DNA of 64,000 bases from Paenibacillus sp. FSL W8-0186 (lineage in GTDB: Bacteria; Bacillota; Bacilli; Paenibacillales; Paenibacillaceae), in assembly GCF_037969765.1 (NCBI RefSeq), contig NZ_CP150207.1, positions 2,404,001 to 2,468,000 on the forward strand. The letters run 5' to 3'. Numbering within the stretch: position 1 is the first letter of the stretch; every line of letters starts with the position of its first letter. The notes beneath the pieces were generated by a model. That model was not told where the DNA came from. It was given only the letters and a program-made list of their open reading frames with translations, and did no database searches. This document shows positions 33,623 to 42,333 of the stretch, in pieces. A program made the position numbers and the translations under genes.

Positions 33623-34460
33623 TTTGATTAAGGTGTCCCAATATGTACCGGTCGACATTCTCAAACAATTGAATCTGGGGAAGGCGTACGAATCCCCCCA
33701 GGATCAACAATTAGATGATGACAATTCTGAGGCCCCGATTCAGACGGTTTCCGCTGAAGATATAGCGGCTGAAGAGGCAAGGCGGCAAATGCTCAGCGAT
33801 GCCAAAGAATTCGCCGAACGGCAAATCCGGGAAGCCTCGGAGCAAGCGGAGAATATGCTTGCCGAAGCCAAGCTGCAGATCGAAGCATGGTGGCAGGAGC
33901 AAAGAGAGCAGGATGAACATTTGATCGAAGCCCTCAAATCGGAGGGGTTCAATCAAGGATATGAAGAAGGCAAGCAGCAGGCAGAGCAGTCGCTTAAGGC
34001 AACAATCGAGCAGATGATGAGCGAGGCGAGCGCCGTGCTGGAGCAGGCTTATTTGGAAAAAGAGCGGATTATTCAGGAAGCCGAACCGTTCGTTGTTGAA
34101 CTGAGCTGCTCGATTGCGGAGAAAGTGATCGATAAGCAATTAGGCCTGGAACCGGACTACGTGCTGGATCTCGTCAAGAGAAGCTTGTCCAGAAAAAGAG
34201 AGCAGGGCGTAATCACGCTCTGCGTCTCGCCGGCTCAATTTGCTTTTGTTCAGGCGGCTCGTGAAGAACTCAGCCTAGTCATCGATTCGCAAGCTGAACT
34301 TCAGATTTTACCCGATGCGACAGTTCAGGACCGAGGCTGCGTGATTCGTTCCTCTTTCGGAAGTGTCGACGCTAGAATCGATACACAGCTTGTCGAAATC
34401 AAAAAGGAACTTCTGCGGATTTCACTTGATAATGAAGACTACCCGGGGACAAGCTCATGA
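33606..34460 (+). CDS. fliH: Flagellar export ATPase regulator FliH
   Basis: 284 residues with a long Glu/Gln/Ala-rich coiled coil (about 50-150) and a V-type ATPase E-like C-domain (VVELSCSIAEKVIDKQL), which holds FliI at the export gate. The start is uncertain: ATG 33606 abuts GGAGGAG, while TTG 33615 lies 9 bp from it and may be the real start. It overlaps the end of fliG and ends 4 bp into fliI. Confidence 0.92.
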   Translation: MTSLSNLIKVSQYVPVDILKQLNLGKAYESPQDQQLDDDNSEAPIQTVSAEDIAAEEARRQMLSDAKEFAERQIREASEQAENMLAEAKLQIEAWWQEQREQDEHLIEALKSEGFNQGYEEGKQQAEQSLKATIEQMMSEASAVLEQAYLEKERIIQEAEPFVVELSCSIAEKVIDKQLGLEPDYVLDLVKRSLSRKREQGVITLCVSPAQFAFVQAAREELSLVIDSQAELQILPDATVQDRGCVIRSSFGSVDARIDTQLVEIKKELLRISLDNEDYPGTSS

Positions 34461-35776
34461 TGAAACTTGATGCAGCGAAATATATAGACCATCTAAGGCA
34501 TATGGACCCGATACGAATTAATGGCAAAGTGACGCAAGTTATCGGATTGATGGTTGAATCCGAGGGACCGGACGCGAGCATCGGCGACCTTTGCTATATT
34601 TATCCGAGCAAATCCTCGGAGCCGCTTAGAGCCGAAGTCGTTGGTTTCCGGGACAATAAAGTACTGCTTATGCCTCTCGGGGAGCTGCAGTCGATCGGCC
34701 CGGGCTGTGACGTGGTTGGTACAGGGAAGCCTTTGACTGTGCAGGTCGGCTCAGAGCTGCTCGGGAAAGTGCTTGATGGACTTGGCGAACCGCTGGACGG
34801 CTCGTTGATCCCAGCGCGAATGGGTCACTATTCCACATATAACAAGCCGATGAATCCGCTGACCCGGCCTCGCGTCGCCCAGCCGATCAGCATTGGTGTT
34901 AGAGCCATCGACGGGTTGCTTACGATTGGCAAAGGACAGCGCGTCGGTATTTTTGCCGGCTCGGGGGTCGGTAAAAGTACGCTGATGGGCATGATCGCCC
35001 GCAACACCTCGGCTGATGTCAACGTGATTGCGCTTATCGGCGAACGTGGTCGCGAGGTTCTGGATTTTATTGAACGCGATCTCGGTCCGGAAGGCTTGGA
35101 GCGATCCGTCGTTATCGTTGCAACCTCCGACCAGCCGGCCTTGATTCGGATGAAGGGCGCTCTGATCGCTACGACCATTGCTGAATATTTCCGCGACCGC
35201 GGCCTGAATGTCATGCTGATGATGGATTCCGTAACCCGGTACGCCATGGCGCTGCGCGAGGTTGGACTCGCCGTAGGCGAGCCGCCTGCGATGAGAGGGT
35301 ATACCCCGTCCGTATTCGCAGCTTTGCCGAAGCTTATGGAGCGCGCGGGAACGGGGCCGTCCGGTTCAATTACGGCATTCTATACCGTGCTTGTCGACGG
35401 GGATGATATGAACGAGCCTATCGCGGATGCGGTGAGGGGGATTTTGGACGGACATATCGTGCTTAATCGGAATATCGCAAACAAGGGCCATTTCCCTGCG
35501 ATTGATATTTTGGCAAGCATCAGCCGCGTCATGAAGGATATCGTGCCGGAAGAGCAGAGCGAGGCAGCGGAGAATCTGAAAAGATTGCTGTCCGTGTACA
35601 GAGATTCTGAGGATCTGATTAACATCGGGGCATATCAGCAGGGTTCAAACGATGAAATTGACGAGGCCCTGGAATATATCGATAGCATTTGGAGTTTTAC
35701 CAAGCAGAAGGTGAACGAGAAATCCACATTGTCTGAAGTACAGGAACGTTTAATTGCTGAATTTGCGAGGAGATGA
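34457..35776 (+). CDS. fliI: Flagellum-specific ATP synthase FliI
   Basis: 439-residue F1-beta-like hexameric ATPase of the flagellar type III export apparatus. Walker A in GIFAGSGVGKSTLMG near residue 170; Walker B region LNVMLMMDSVTRYAMALREVG; the DGDDMNEPIADAVRGILDGHIVLNR motif is typical. ATG-ATG start overlapping fliH by 4 bp. Confidence 0.97.
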   Translation: MMKLDAAKYIDHLRHMDPIRINGKVTQVIGLMVESEGPDASIGDLCYIYPSKSSEPLRAEVVGFRDNKVLLMPLGELQSIGPGCDVVGTGKPLTVQVGSELLGKVLDGLGEPLDGSLIPARMGHYSTYNKPMNPLTRPRVAQPISIGVRAIDGLLTIGKGQRVGIFAGSGVGKSTLMGMIARNTSADVNVIALIGERGREVLDFIERDLGPEGLERSVVIVATSDQPALIRMKGALIATTIAEYFRDRGLNVMLMMDSVTRYAMALREVGLAVGEPPAMRGYTPSVFAALPKLMERAGTGPSGSITAFYTVLVDGDDMNEPIADAVRGILDGHIVLNRNIANKGHFPAIDILASISRVMKDIVPEEQSEAAENLKRLLSVYRDSEDLINIGAYQQGSNDEIDEALEYIDSIWSFTKQKVNEKSTLSEVQERLIAEFARR

Positions 35777-35786
35777 CGAGTAGAGG

Positions 35787-36230
35787 ATGAAGTTCCGTTA
35801 CGTCTACCAGAAAGTTGTCGATTTAAAGTCCAATCAGAAGACGCAGGCAGAATGGATGTTATCCGCTGCCGTCGGCCAGCTGCAGGCGGAGCAGCGTTCC
35901 CTCGAATTGCTGGAGGAGGATAAGGTGCGAACCTTCACGGCCATTCAGTCTGCAATGGAGAATAAAGCATCGATGATCAAACTTCAAGAATTGCAGCTTT
36001 ATATGGATTATTTGGAGAATTGCATTGAAAGCAAGCTAGGCGACATCCGGCGTGCAGAAGCAAATGTTGAGAAGAAGAAGGCCGTGTTGAACGGTAAAAT
36101 GCTGGATGAGAAAGTCTGGCTCAAGGCAAAAGAAAAAGCTAAACACAAATATCAGCACGAAATGCTTCTTCGGGAACAAAACGAACTGGACGAAATAGCT
36201 ACGGTCCGGTTTGCCATGAAAGCCCGGTAA
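35787..36230 (+). CDS. fliJ: Flagellar export chaperone FliJ
   Basis: 147-residue, almost entirely alpha-helical coiled-coil protein (MKFRYVYQKVVDLKSNQKTQ... ). It fits FliJ in size and place, 10 bp after fliI; FliJ is the gamma-like stalk of the export ATPase. Sequence conservation is low, so the call rests on position and coiled coil. Confidence 0.9.
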   Translation: MKFRYVYQKVVDLKSNQKTQAEWMLSAAVGQLQAEQRSLELLEEDKVRTFTAIQSAMENKASMIKLQELQLYMDYLENCIESKLGDIRRAEANVEKKKAVLNGKMLDEKVWLKAKEKAKHKYQHEMLLREQNELDEIATVRFAMKAR

Positions 36231-36276
36231 GGAGTAACACGGGCATCAGCGATGGGTTTGCGAAGGAGGGAATGGA

Positions 36277-37209
36277 ATGGCGCAGGCTGATTTAGAAGAA
36301 GATTTGGAATCGGGCGGCGGGTTTGCTAGGTTTTTGTTTTTCGTAACGCCGATTTTATTTACGGTTGTTCTGCTGGCTGTCCTGCTGACGTTGTTTAATA
36401 TGAACTTCCGGGCTACGATGATCGAATTTGGCAGCAAAATACCGATTGTCCGGAATTTTGTGCCGGATCCGGAGGGTGTCGAAGCAGCGGGGGATACCGA
36501 AGAGGATAAAGCAAAAAAACAGGCCGAGAGCACAGAAGCAACGGTTAAGGAATTGAAGGATCAAGTTGCTCAAAAGGATGCGGAACTGGAAGAAGCGAAC
36601 CGCCAGGCAACAGCGCAGGAGGATAAAGTAAAGCAGCTTCAGGCTCAACTGGATGCCGCTTTAACGGAAGCGATCGAGAAGGAAGAGACCGCTAAAGATG
36701 AGGCCTACCAGAAAGAAGTCAAGAAGCTGTCCCAGCTTTACGCGCAGATGAGTCCCAGCAAGGCGGCAGCTATTTTAGAGAAATTAACTATAGAAGAAAC
36801 GCTGCAAATGCTCAGCTTAATGAATAATGAGAGCAAAGTAGCCATTCTCGAAAAAATGGATCCTGCCAAGGCGGCGGATATTTCAATCCTGCTTAAGGAT
36901 GCGAAGCCTGCTGATGACATGGCGATTGCCGCTTTGCAATCCAGGCTGAAAAAGGATGCAGAGTCCTCAGCTCAAGCCGCGGCTTCTACAGCAGGGCTGG
37001 ATGATAAGCAGCTAGGTCAAACCTTTGCAGGGATGTCGGCAGACGCAGCTTCCAAGCTGATTATCCAGACACACAAAATCAGTCCGGATAAAGCGTTGAA
37101 AATTTTGAATGCCGTAGACGATGGAACAAGATCCAAAATTCTGGCGGCGATGACGAAAGAAGATGAAGAGCTTACCGCTAAAATTTTGAATAAGCTTGTA
37201 AGCAAATAA
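36277..37209 (+). CDS. ylxF: MotE-like / YlxF flagellar membrane protein with MgtE-N domain
   Basis: 310 residues. One membrane segment at about 21-43, a charged coiled coil (about 80-150) and an MgtE-N-like domain with KAAAILEKLTIEETLQMLSLM and KVAILEKMDPAKAADISILL. It is equivalent to YlxF of B. subtilis in place, between fliJ and fliK; the MotE name comes from relatives in proteobacteria. The C-terminal repeats (KLIIQTHKISPDKALKILNAV) resemble another copy of the same helical motif. Confidence 0.85.
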   Translation: MAQADLEEDLESGGGFARFLFFVTPILFTVVLLAVLLTLFNMNFRATMIEFGSKIPIVRNFVPDPEGVEAAGDTEEDKAKKQAESTEATVKELKDQVAQKDAELEEANRQATAQEDKVKQLQAQLDAALTEAIEKEETAKDEAYQKEVKKLSQLYAQMSPSKAAAILEKLTIEETLQMLSLMNNESKVAILEKMDPAKAADISILLKDAKPADDMAIAALQSRLKKDAESSAQAAASTAGLDDKQLGQTFAGMSADAASKLIIQTHKISPDKALKILNAVDDGTRSKILAAMTKEDEELTAKILNKLVSK

Positions 37210-37261
37210 TTTATTAGGTGAAGTGACACACGTTTTCTTGGGGAAAGGAGGTGAATATAAA

Positions 37262-38668
37262 ATGAGTCAATTTATATCCAACTTATCCGCAGGAAATCCT
37301 ACCGCTGGAGTAATGGTATCTGCAAACGGCAAAGCGGGCGGAAGCCAGGCTGCTGGCCAAGCATTTGACCAGACTCTAGTAGCCATGCTGCTTGGAAATG
37401 CTGCATCCGCTGAAGGAGGAGCTCCTCTGCAATCTTTAGGGTTGTTAGGATTAACGAATTCGGACGAGCAGCAGGCGGCTGATGCCGAGCTTCTGAATCT
37501 GCAAGCGGTGATCGACGGATTGTTAGGGCAGTTGGACGAGCTGGATCAGGCCATGGAGAAGGACCCTTCTTTATTGTTTGTTCTTCAGGCATGGCTGCAA
37601 GGTGTACAGTTGATTACTGAGCCAGCACACGGCGATGCTGCAGTTGTCAATGGAGCTGACGGCGCTCAGATTTCAGTTCTAGCCCAGCATCCAGAGACAA
37701 TGCGCTTTGCGATTCAAGATGCCTTGATACAGTTGATGAATACTTCCGGCCAGCTAAGTGGGGCTAGCTCTTCGACTCTGCCGTCCCAGCAGTTGCTGGA
37801 AGTGCTGCAGCAAGTCCTTGGTGCGCGTCAAGCAGCAAACTTAACACTTGATCAGCCGAGCGGAGGAAACACAGCGAATGCCAATTGGGCATCCATTCTG
37901 GAAAACAGCATTCAAACGATCGTTAGCAATGCTTCCAGCCAGACGGGCGGGAATAGATCGAACCAGCAGTCCGCTGATTCCCAAACAGCTCATACGATTT
38001 TGGCGAGTCATGCAACTCAGAACATGGGCAAAGGAAGCTTAGTTCACGTCGCAGGCGCGGCTGAATCTACAGGCGTAGCTGATGCAGAAGAATTAGGAAA
38101 TGTGCTTCATACAGGCAATGTCGTGACAGCGGGACAACTCGCCATGCGAGACGGCCTTGCAGCTCCTGTTAAACCGGCTGCACCTGCGGTGCCTGTTGAA
38201 CAGTTTGGCAAAGAAATGGGAGCATTTCTAGTTAACAAGTTCGAAGTCGTTAAGCTTCAAGGTATGTCGCAGGCCAGAATTTCTCTATATCCAGAGCATC
38301 TTGGCCAGGTCGACGTGAGAATCACCCTGCAAAACGGACAGTTAATTGCCCAGTTTGTTACGGAACACGCCTTTGCGAGAGAATCTCTTGAAGGCCAGAT
38401 GGCGCAGTTAAGAGCGGCGCTGCAAGCGCAGGGGCTGCAAGTAAACAAGCTGGAAGTAACGCAAAACTCTTCGTTGTCCTCCCATATGTATCAGGATGGA
38501 CGCCAGCAAAGCAGCGATGCGCATCAGCAGCAGAACAACAAACGTCGCGAAGTTCGCGAAGAAGATCTGTTAGCTTTGGGAGATTTGAACGACGAATGGC
38601 ATGATTGGATTTCTGAAGTGAGAGCTCGGGAAGAGAATTATGGAAGTTCCTTTGTCGCCAGAGTTTAA
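37262..38668 (+). CDS. fliK: Flagellar hook-length control protein FliK
   Basis: 468 residues from ATG 37262, which follows AAAGGAGGTGA; an upstream in-frame ATG (37223) lacks a site. Long, poorly conserved Ala/Gln/Ser-rich N-terminal ruler region, then the FliK C-domain: MSQARISLYPEHLGQVDVRITLQNGQLIAQFVTEHAFARESLEGQMAQLRAAL. It measures hook length and switches export specificity at FlhB. Compare the FliK-like YlqG at 15320. Confidence 0.93.
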   Translation: MSQFISNLSAGNPTAGVMVSANGKAGGSQAAGQAFDQTLVAMLLGNAASAEGGAPLQSLGLLGLTNSDEQQAADAELLNLQAVIDGLLGQLDELDQAMEKDPSLLFVLQAWLQGVQLITEPAHGDAAVVNGADGAQISVLAQHPETMRFAIQDALIQLMNTSGQLSGASSSTLPSQQLLEVLQQVLGARQAANLTLDQPSGGNTANANWASILENSIQTIVSNASSQTGGNRSNQQSADSQTAHTILASHATQNMGKGSLVHVAGAAESTGVADAEELGNVLHTGNVVTAGQLAMRDGLAAPVKPAAPAVPVEQFGKEMGAFLVNKFEVVKLQGMSQARISLYPEHLGQVDVRITLQNGQLIAQFVTEHAFARESLEGQMAQLRAALQAQGLQVNKLEVTQNSSLSSHMYQDGRQQSSDAHQQQNNKRREVREEDLLALGDLNDEWHDWISEVRAREENYGSSFVARV

Positions 38669-38686
38669 TGGAAAGGAGGAAAAGCC

Positions 38687-39241
38687 GTGTCTAATTTCCC
38701 AAATGTCTCTTGGCCGGGCTATTCAGCACAGAATGTTACAAGCAAAAGCCAAGAAGACAATCAGACGCTGGGCAAAGACCAGTTCCTGAAGATACTTATT
38801 ACTCAGCTGCAGAATCAGGATCCGATGCAGCCGCTGCAGGACAAGGAATTCATCGCTCAGATGGCAACGTTCACGTCGGTTGAGCAATTAATGAATATTT
38901 CCAAACAGCTTGATGTCATGAACCAATCGTTAGGTACGGTATCGGGATTGATTGGCAAGCGGGTATCCTGGATCGAAACGGAATATACTGGCGAATACGA
39001 TATCCAGACGGGTAAAACTACGGTCACCTCGAATGGCAGCGGAATCGTCGAGGGAATTGTTATTCGGGATAATGTCCAGTATGCCAAAGTTGGCGACAAG
39101 GAAATTAAGCTGTCAGATATTCTGGAAATTGATGAAGCGCCAGTTCCTGGCGATAATCTTGTGGGAGAAGAATCGAATGCAGAGGGATCTGCTCAGTCAG
39201 AAAATCAGAACAGCTCTTTAGATGGAGCTGACTCGCCATGA
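38687..39241 (+). CDS. flgD: Hook-cap assembly protein FlgD
   Basis: 184-residue hook scaffold protein. GTG start after GAAAGGAGGAAAAGCC. FlgD motif GKDQFLKILITQLQNQDPMQPLQDKEFIAQMATFTSVEQL is complete. C-terminal domain has the short beta pattern (GIVEGIVIRDNVQYAKVGDKEIKLSDI). It overlaps the next gene by 4 bp. Confidence 0.96.
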   Translation: MSNFPNVSWPGYSAQNVTSKSQEDNQTLGKDQFLKILITQLQNQDPMQPLQDKEFIAQMATFTSVEQLMNISKQLDVMNQSLGTVSGLIGKRVSWIETEYTGEYDIQTGKTTVTSNGSGIVEGIVIRDNVQYAKVGDKEIKLSDILEIDEAPVPGDNLVGEESNAEGSAQSENQNSSLDGADSP

Positions 39242-39621
39242 ATGAACCAATCCGCATAGGCAGCTTGTATCCCGGAAGAATTCAACCGAATTCGTTGGCC
39301 CAAGCCAAACCTACGGGAACGGCTAAGCCGAAGGATGCAAAGTTTGAGGAGATGCTGCAGAACCGGTTGCTTCATTTCAGCAATCATGCTGTTAAACGCC
39401 TCGAACAACGGGGAATTCAACTGCATCCGGAACAGCTGCATCAGATTGAATCGGCTATTGATAATGCAGCGGCAAAAGGTGCCAAAGATTCGCTGATTCT
39501 ATTAAAGGATATGGCTTTGATCGTGAACGTCCATAATCGGACCGTTGTTACTGCCATGGACGGGAATAGCATGAAAGACAATGTATTCACGCAAATCGAC
39601 AGCGCCATAATTATTTCTTAA
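39238..39621 (+). CDS. Flagellar operon protein, TIGR02530 family
   Basis: 127-residue protein found beside flgD in many Firmicutes. Recognised by FSNHAVKRLEQRGIQLHPEQLHQIESAIDNAAAKGAKDSLILLKDMALIVNVHNRTVVTA, the family core. Function is not known; its constant place suggests a hook-assembly role. Translationally coupled to flgD by ATGA overlap. Confidence 0.88.
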   Translation: MNEPIRIGSLYPGRIQPNSLAQAKPTGTAKPKDAKFEEMLQNRLLHFSNHAVKRLEQRGIQLHPEQLHQIESAIDNAAAKGAKDSLILLKDMALIVNVHNRTVVTAMDGNSMKDNVFTQIDSAIIIS

Positions 39622-39704
39622 CTGGCTGGCCCGGAAACGGAGAGCCAACAAGTCACCGACCGACTGAAGTGGCTTAATCAAAGTTCCAAGGAGGAATTGA
39701 CTAA

Positions 39705-40523
39705 ATGATAAGATCGATGTATTCGGGCGTATCAGGAATGCGCGGGTTTCAAACTAAACTTGACGTCATCGGCAACAATATCGCTAACGTGAATACGGTA
39801 GGATTTAAGGCGGGCCGGGTCATGTTCAAAGACATTATGAGCCAGACGGTTTCTGGTGTTACCGCTCCAACCGATGACGGAATGGGCGGGATTAATGCGA
39901 AGCAAATCGGACTTGGCGTGTCGATCGGCTCCATTGATACGCTTCACATGGCCGGTAGTGCCATGACGACGAACAATCCGCTGGACTTGCGGATTGATGG
40001 GGACGGCTTCTTCATGGTTTCCTTAGGTGAAGATCAGGAAGCGCCCTTCTTGACCAGAGCAGGGGATTTCCATTTGGATGCTGCCCGTCAACTGGTGACT
40101 TCCGATGGATTGCGCGTTTGGAGTGCAGACGGCGCTCCGCTTGAGCCGCTGGACGAGGAGGTAGTAGCCTTCACGATCGCGCAGGATGGTACGATCATGA
40201 TGAAGCTGGCTAATGGCGAAATTGAAGCGGGTGAGGCGATTGGGGTGGCTCGTGTGGTTAACCCTGAGGGCTTGGAGAAAATCGGCGGAAACTTGTACCG
40301 TTTAAGCCCGAACGCTAACCTCGATGAACTGGAGCCAACGACTGGAAACAACGCTGAATTAGGAACCGGTGCGATCATTTCTGGACAGCTTGAAATGTCC
40401 AACGTTGATTTAACTGGTGAATTTACAGAAATGATCGTAGCGCAGCGCGGATTCCAAGCGAACTCCCGAATCATCACGACTTCAGATGAAGTGCTGCAAG
40501 AAGTAGTAAACCTGAAGCGTTAA
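39705..40523 (+). CDS. flgE: Flagellar hook protein (FlgE/FlgG type)
   Basis: 272-residue axial protein. N-terminal MIRSMYSGVSGMRGFQTKLDVIGNNIANVNTVGFKAGRVMFKD and C-terminal GQLEMSNVDLTGEFTEMIVAQRGFQANSRIITTSDEVLQEVVNLKR are the rod/hook family ends. Length matches the short FlgE of Bacillus, and the position after flgD and TIGR02530 supports hook; the FlgG name is an alternative. AAGGAGGA ribosome binding site. A G-rich hairpin (40537-40557) lies in the 75-bp gap to the next gene. Confidence 0.92.
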   Translation: MIRSMYSGVSGMRGFQTKLDVIGNNIANVNTVGFKAGRVMFKDIMSQTVSGVTAPTDDGMGGINAKQIGLGVSIGSIDTLHMAGSAMTTNNPLDLRIDGDGFFMVSLGEDQEAPFLTRAGDFHLDAARQLVTSDGLRVWSADGAPLEPLDEEVVAFTIAQDGTIMMKLANGEIEAGEAIGVARVVNPEGLEKIGGNLYRLSPNANLDELEPTTGNNAELGTGAIISGQLEMSNVDLTGEFTEMIVAQRGFQANSRIITTSDEVLQEVVNLKR

Positions 40524-40598
40524 TTTGTTAAATAGCGGGGGAGGGTAGCCCTTCCTCCGTCTCATCATTAAAATACGGTTCCCGAATGGAGGGTTTAC

Positions 40599-40817
40599 AT
40601 GATATCTGTAACACGTTTGAATGGAACACAAGCATGGTTGAACGCCATTATGATCGAAACAGTAGAAGAAACACCTGATACATACGTAACCCTCGTTACG
40701 GGTAAACGTATGATCGTGCTGGAGAAGGCCGCCGACATTATTGCGAAGGTGAATGAATACTACACTGAGATCGGTATCCATGCAGCAACCATTAAAGTGC
40801 AACAAACGGAGGAATAG
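40599..40817 (+). CDS. swrD: FlbD-family protein SwrD
   Basis: 72-residue protein: MISVTRLNGTQAWLNAIMIETVEETPDTYVTLVTGKRMIVLEKAADI. FlbD (YlzI/SwrD) family; in B. subtilis SwrD raises flagellar torque and supports swarming. Directly upstream of fliL (2-bp gap), as expected. Ribosome binding site GGAGGG. Confidence 0.93.
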   Translation: MISVTRLNGTQAWLNAIMIETVEETPDTYVTLVTGKRMIVLEKAADIIAKVNEYYTEIGIHAATIKVQQTEE

Positions 40818-40819
40818 TC

Positions 40820-41293
40820 ATGAAAAAAATGGCGCCTTGGCTAATTACGATGCTACTCGCAATCACTTTAATCGTAATGGCAGCTTTCCTGCTTGTGAAT
40901 CAAATGACTAAGCCTAACTCAGGCAATGAAGTCAACACAGCAGTACAAAATGTAGGCCAGCCAGCACAGCTGTCAGCGGATGAGCTGGTGAAAGTTACAT
41001 CGTCCATGGACGGAATCAAAACGAATTTGTCGGATCCGAATTATGTAGTCGTTATGAACTTCGCATTCCAATTGGATCGGGAATCGTCCAAGGAATCCTT
41101 TGACAAAATTAAAGATTTCAAAATCAAACCGATTATTATCAAAACGCTTGCCGACACGAAGCCGGAAGATCTGATCGGTGCTAAGGGTAAAGATAACTTG
41201 AGCGCGAAATTGTTGAATTTGATCAATACATCACTGCCTGAAGGGAAATTGATTCAAATCGATATTACAGAATTCATTATGCAGGCTATTTAG
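40820..41293 (+). CDS. fliL: Flagellar basal body-associated protein FliL
   Basis: 157-residue single-span membrane protein (segment near residues 9-28) that surrounds the stator. The extracytoplasmic domain fits FliL (DPNYVVVMNFAFQLDRES...LLNLINTSLPEGKLIQIDITEFIMQ). GGAGGAATAG precedes the ATG. The length is normal. Confidence 0.95.
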   Translation: MKKMAPWLITMLLAITLIVMAAFLLVNQMTKPNSGNEVNTAVQNVGQPAQLSADELVKVTSSMDGIKTNLSDPNYVVVMNFAFQLDRESSKESFDKIKDFKIKPIIIKTLADTKPEDLIGAKGKDNLSAKLLNLINTSLPEGKLIQIDITEFIMQAI

Positions 41294-41334
41294 ATCAATA
41301 TCGATCGATTAAATCCTTGAAGGGGGTGAGATGT

Positions 41335-42333
41335 TTGGTAGATGTATTATCGCAGAACGAAATCGATGCACTGCTCGCCGCGTTGTCTTCTGGTGAAATG
41401 GATGCAGAGGAACTGAAAAAGGAAGAAACGCAGAAGAAAATCCGGTCCTATGATTTTAAACGAGCGGTAAGGTTTTCCAAGGATCATATCCGCAGCTTAA
41501 CCCGGATTCACGAAAATTTTGCGAGATTTCTTACCACCTATTTTTCAGCGCAGCTCCGTACATTTGTCCAAATCAACGTCGTTCAAGTCGAACAGCTGCC
41601 TTATGATGAATTTATACGTTCTATACCCAAAATGACGATTCTTAATATATTCGAAGCAGAGCCATTGGAAGGAAGAATGGTGCTCGAAGTTCATCCAAAC
41701 GTCGCATTTGCTATGTTGGATAGACTGCTCGGCGGGATTGGAATGGCCCCGTCCAAAATCGGGTCTTTGACTGAAATTGAGACGATTATTATGGAACGAA
41801 TTTTTAGCCGGGCTTTTGAAAGCCTGCAGGAGGCTTGGAAAACCGTCATTGACATTAGTCCGCGAATGGAAGGATTGGAGACGAATCCTCAGTTTATGCA
41901 AATCGTTTCGCCTAACGAGACGATTGCCCTCATTTCGCTGAGTACTAAAATCGGTGACACGACGGGAATGATCAACTTATGTATTCCGCATGTTGTCATC
42001 GAGCCGATCATGCCGAAGCTCTCGGTTCATCATTGGTTCGTATCCCAGAAGAAGTCGCGTGTTCCCGAAGAGGTGGATGCTCTTCGCAATCGCGTAAACA
42101 AAGCTAAACTGCCGATCGTTGCTGAACTTGGTGAGTCACAACTTACGATTCAAGAATTTTTAGGGTTGTCTGTCGGAGATGTGATTTCCCTAAACAAGCC
42201 TGTTCATGACGGGCTTGCCATAAGAGTCGGCGACAAACTAAAATATTTCGGCAGTCCGGGTACGCTTAAAGACCGAGTCGCCGTTCAAATTGACGAAATT
42301 GTCAGCGAAGGAGTTGAGGAACTTGACGAGTAA
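41335..42333 (+). CDS. fliM: Flagellar motor switch protein FliM
   Basis: C-ring protein that binds phospho-CheY through its N-terminal peptide (VLSQNEIDALLAAL, near residues 4-17). TTG start at 41335 (332 residues) lies 7 bp after AAGGGGGTG; the longer frame at 41317 overlaps the ribosome binding site. The middle CheC-like region and C-terminal SpoA domain (LGESQLTIQEFLGLSVGDVISLNKPV) are present. Confidence 0.96.
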   Translation: MVDVLSQNEIDALLAALSSGEMDAEELKKEETQKKIRSYDFKRAVRFSKDHIRSLTRIHENFARFLTTYFSAQLRTFVQINVVQVEQLPYDEFIRSIPKMTILNIFEAEPLEGRMVLEVHPNVAFAMLDRLLGGIGMAPSKIGSLTEIETIIMERIFSRAFESLQEAWKTVIDISPRMEGLETNPQFMQIVSPNETIALISLSTKIGDTTGMINLCIPHVVIEPIMPKLSVHHWFVSQKKSRVPEEVDALRNRVNKAKLPIVAELGESQLTIQEFLGLSVGDVISLNKPVHDGLAIRVGDKLKYFGSPGTLKDRVAVQIDEIVSEGVEELDE

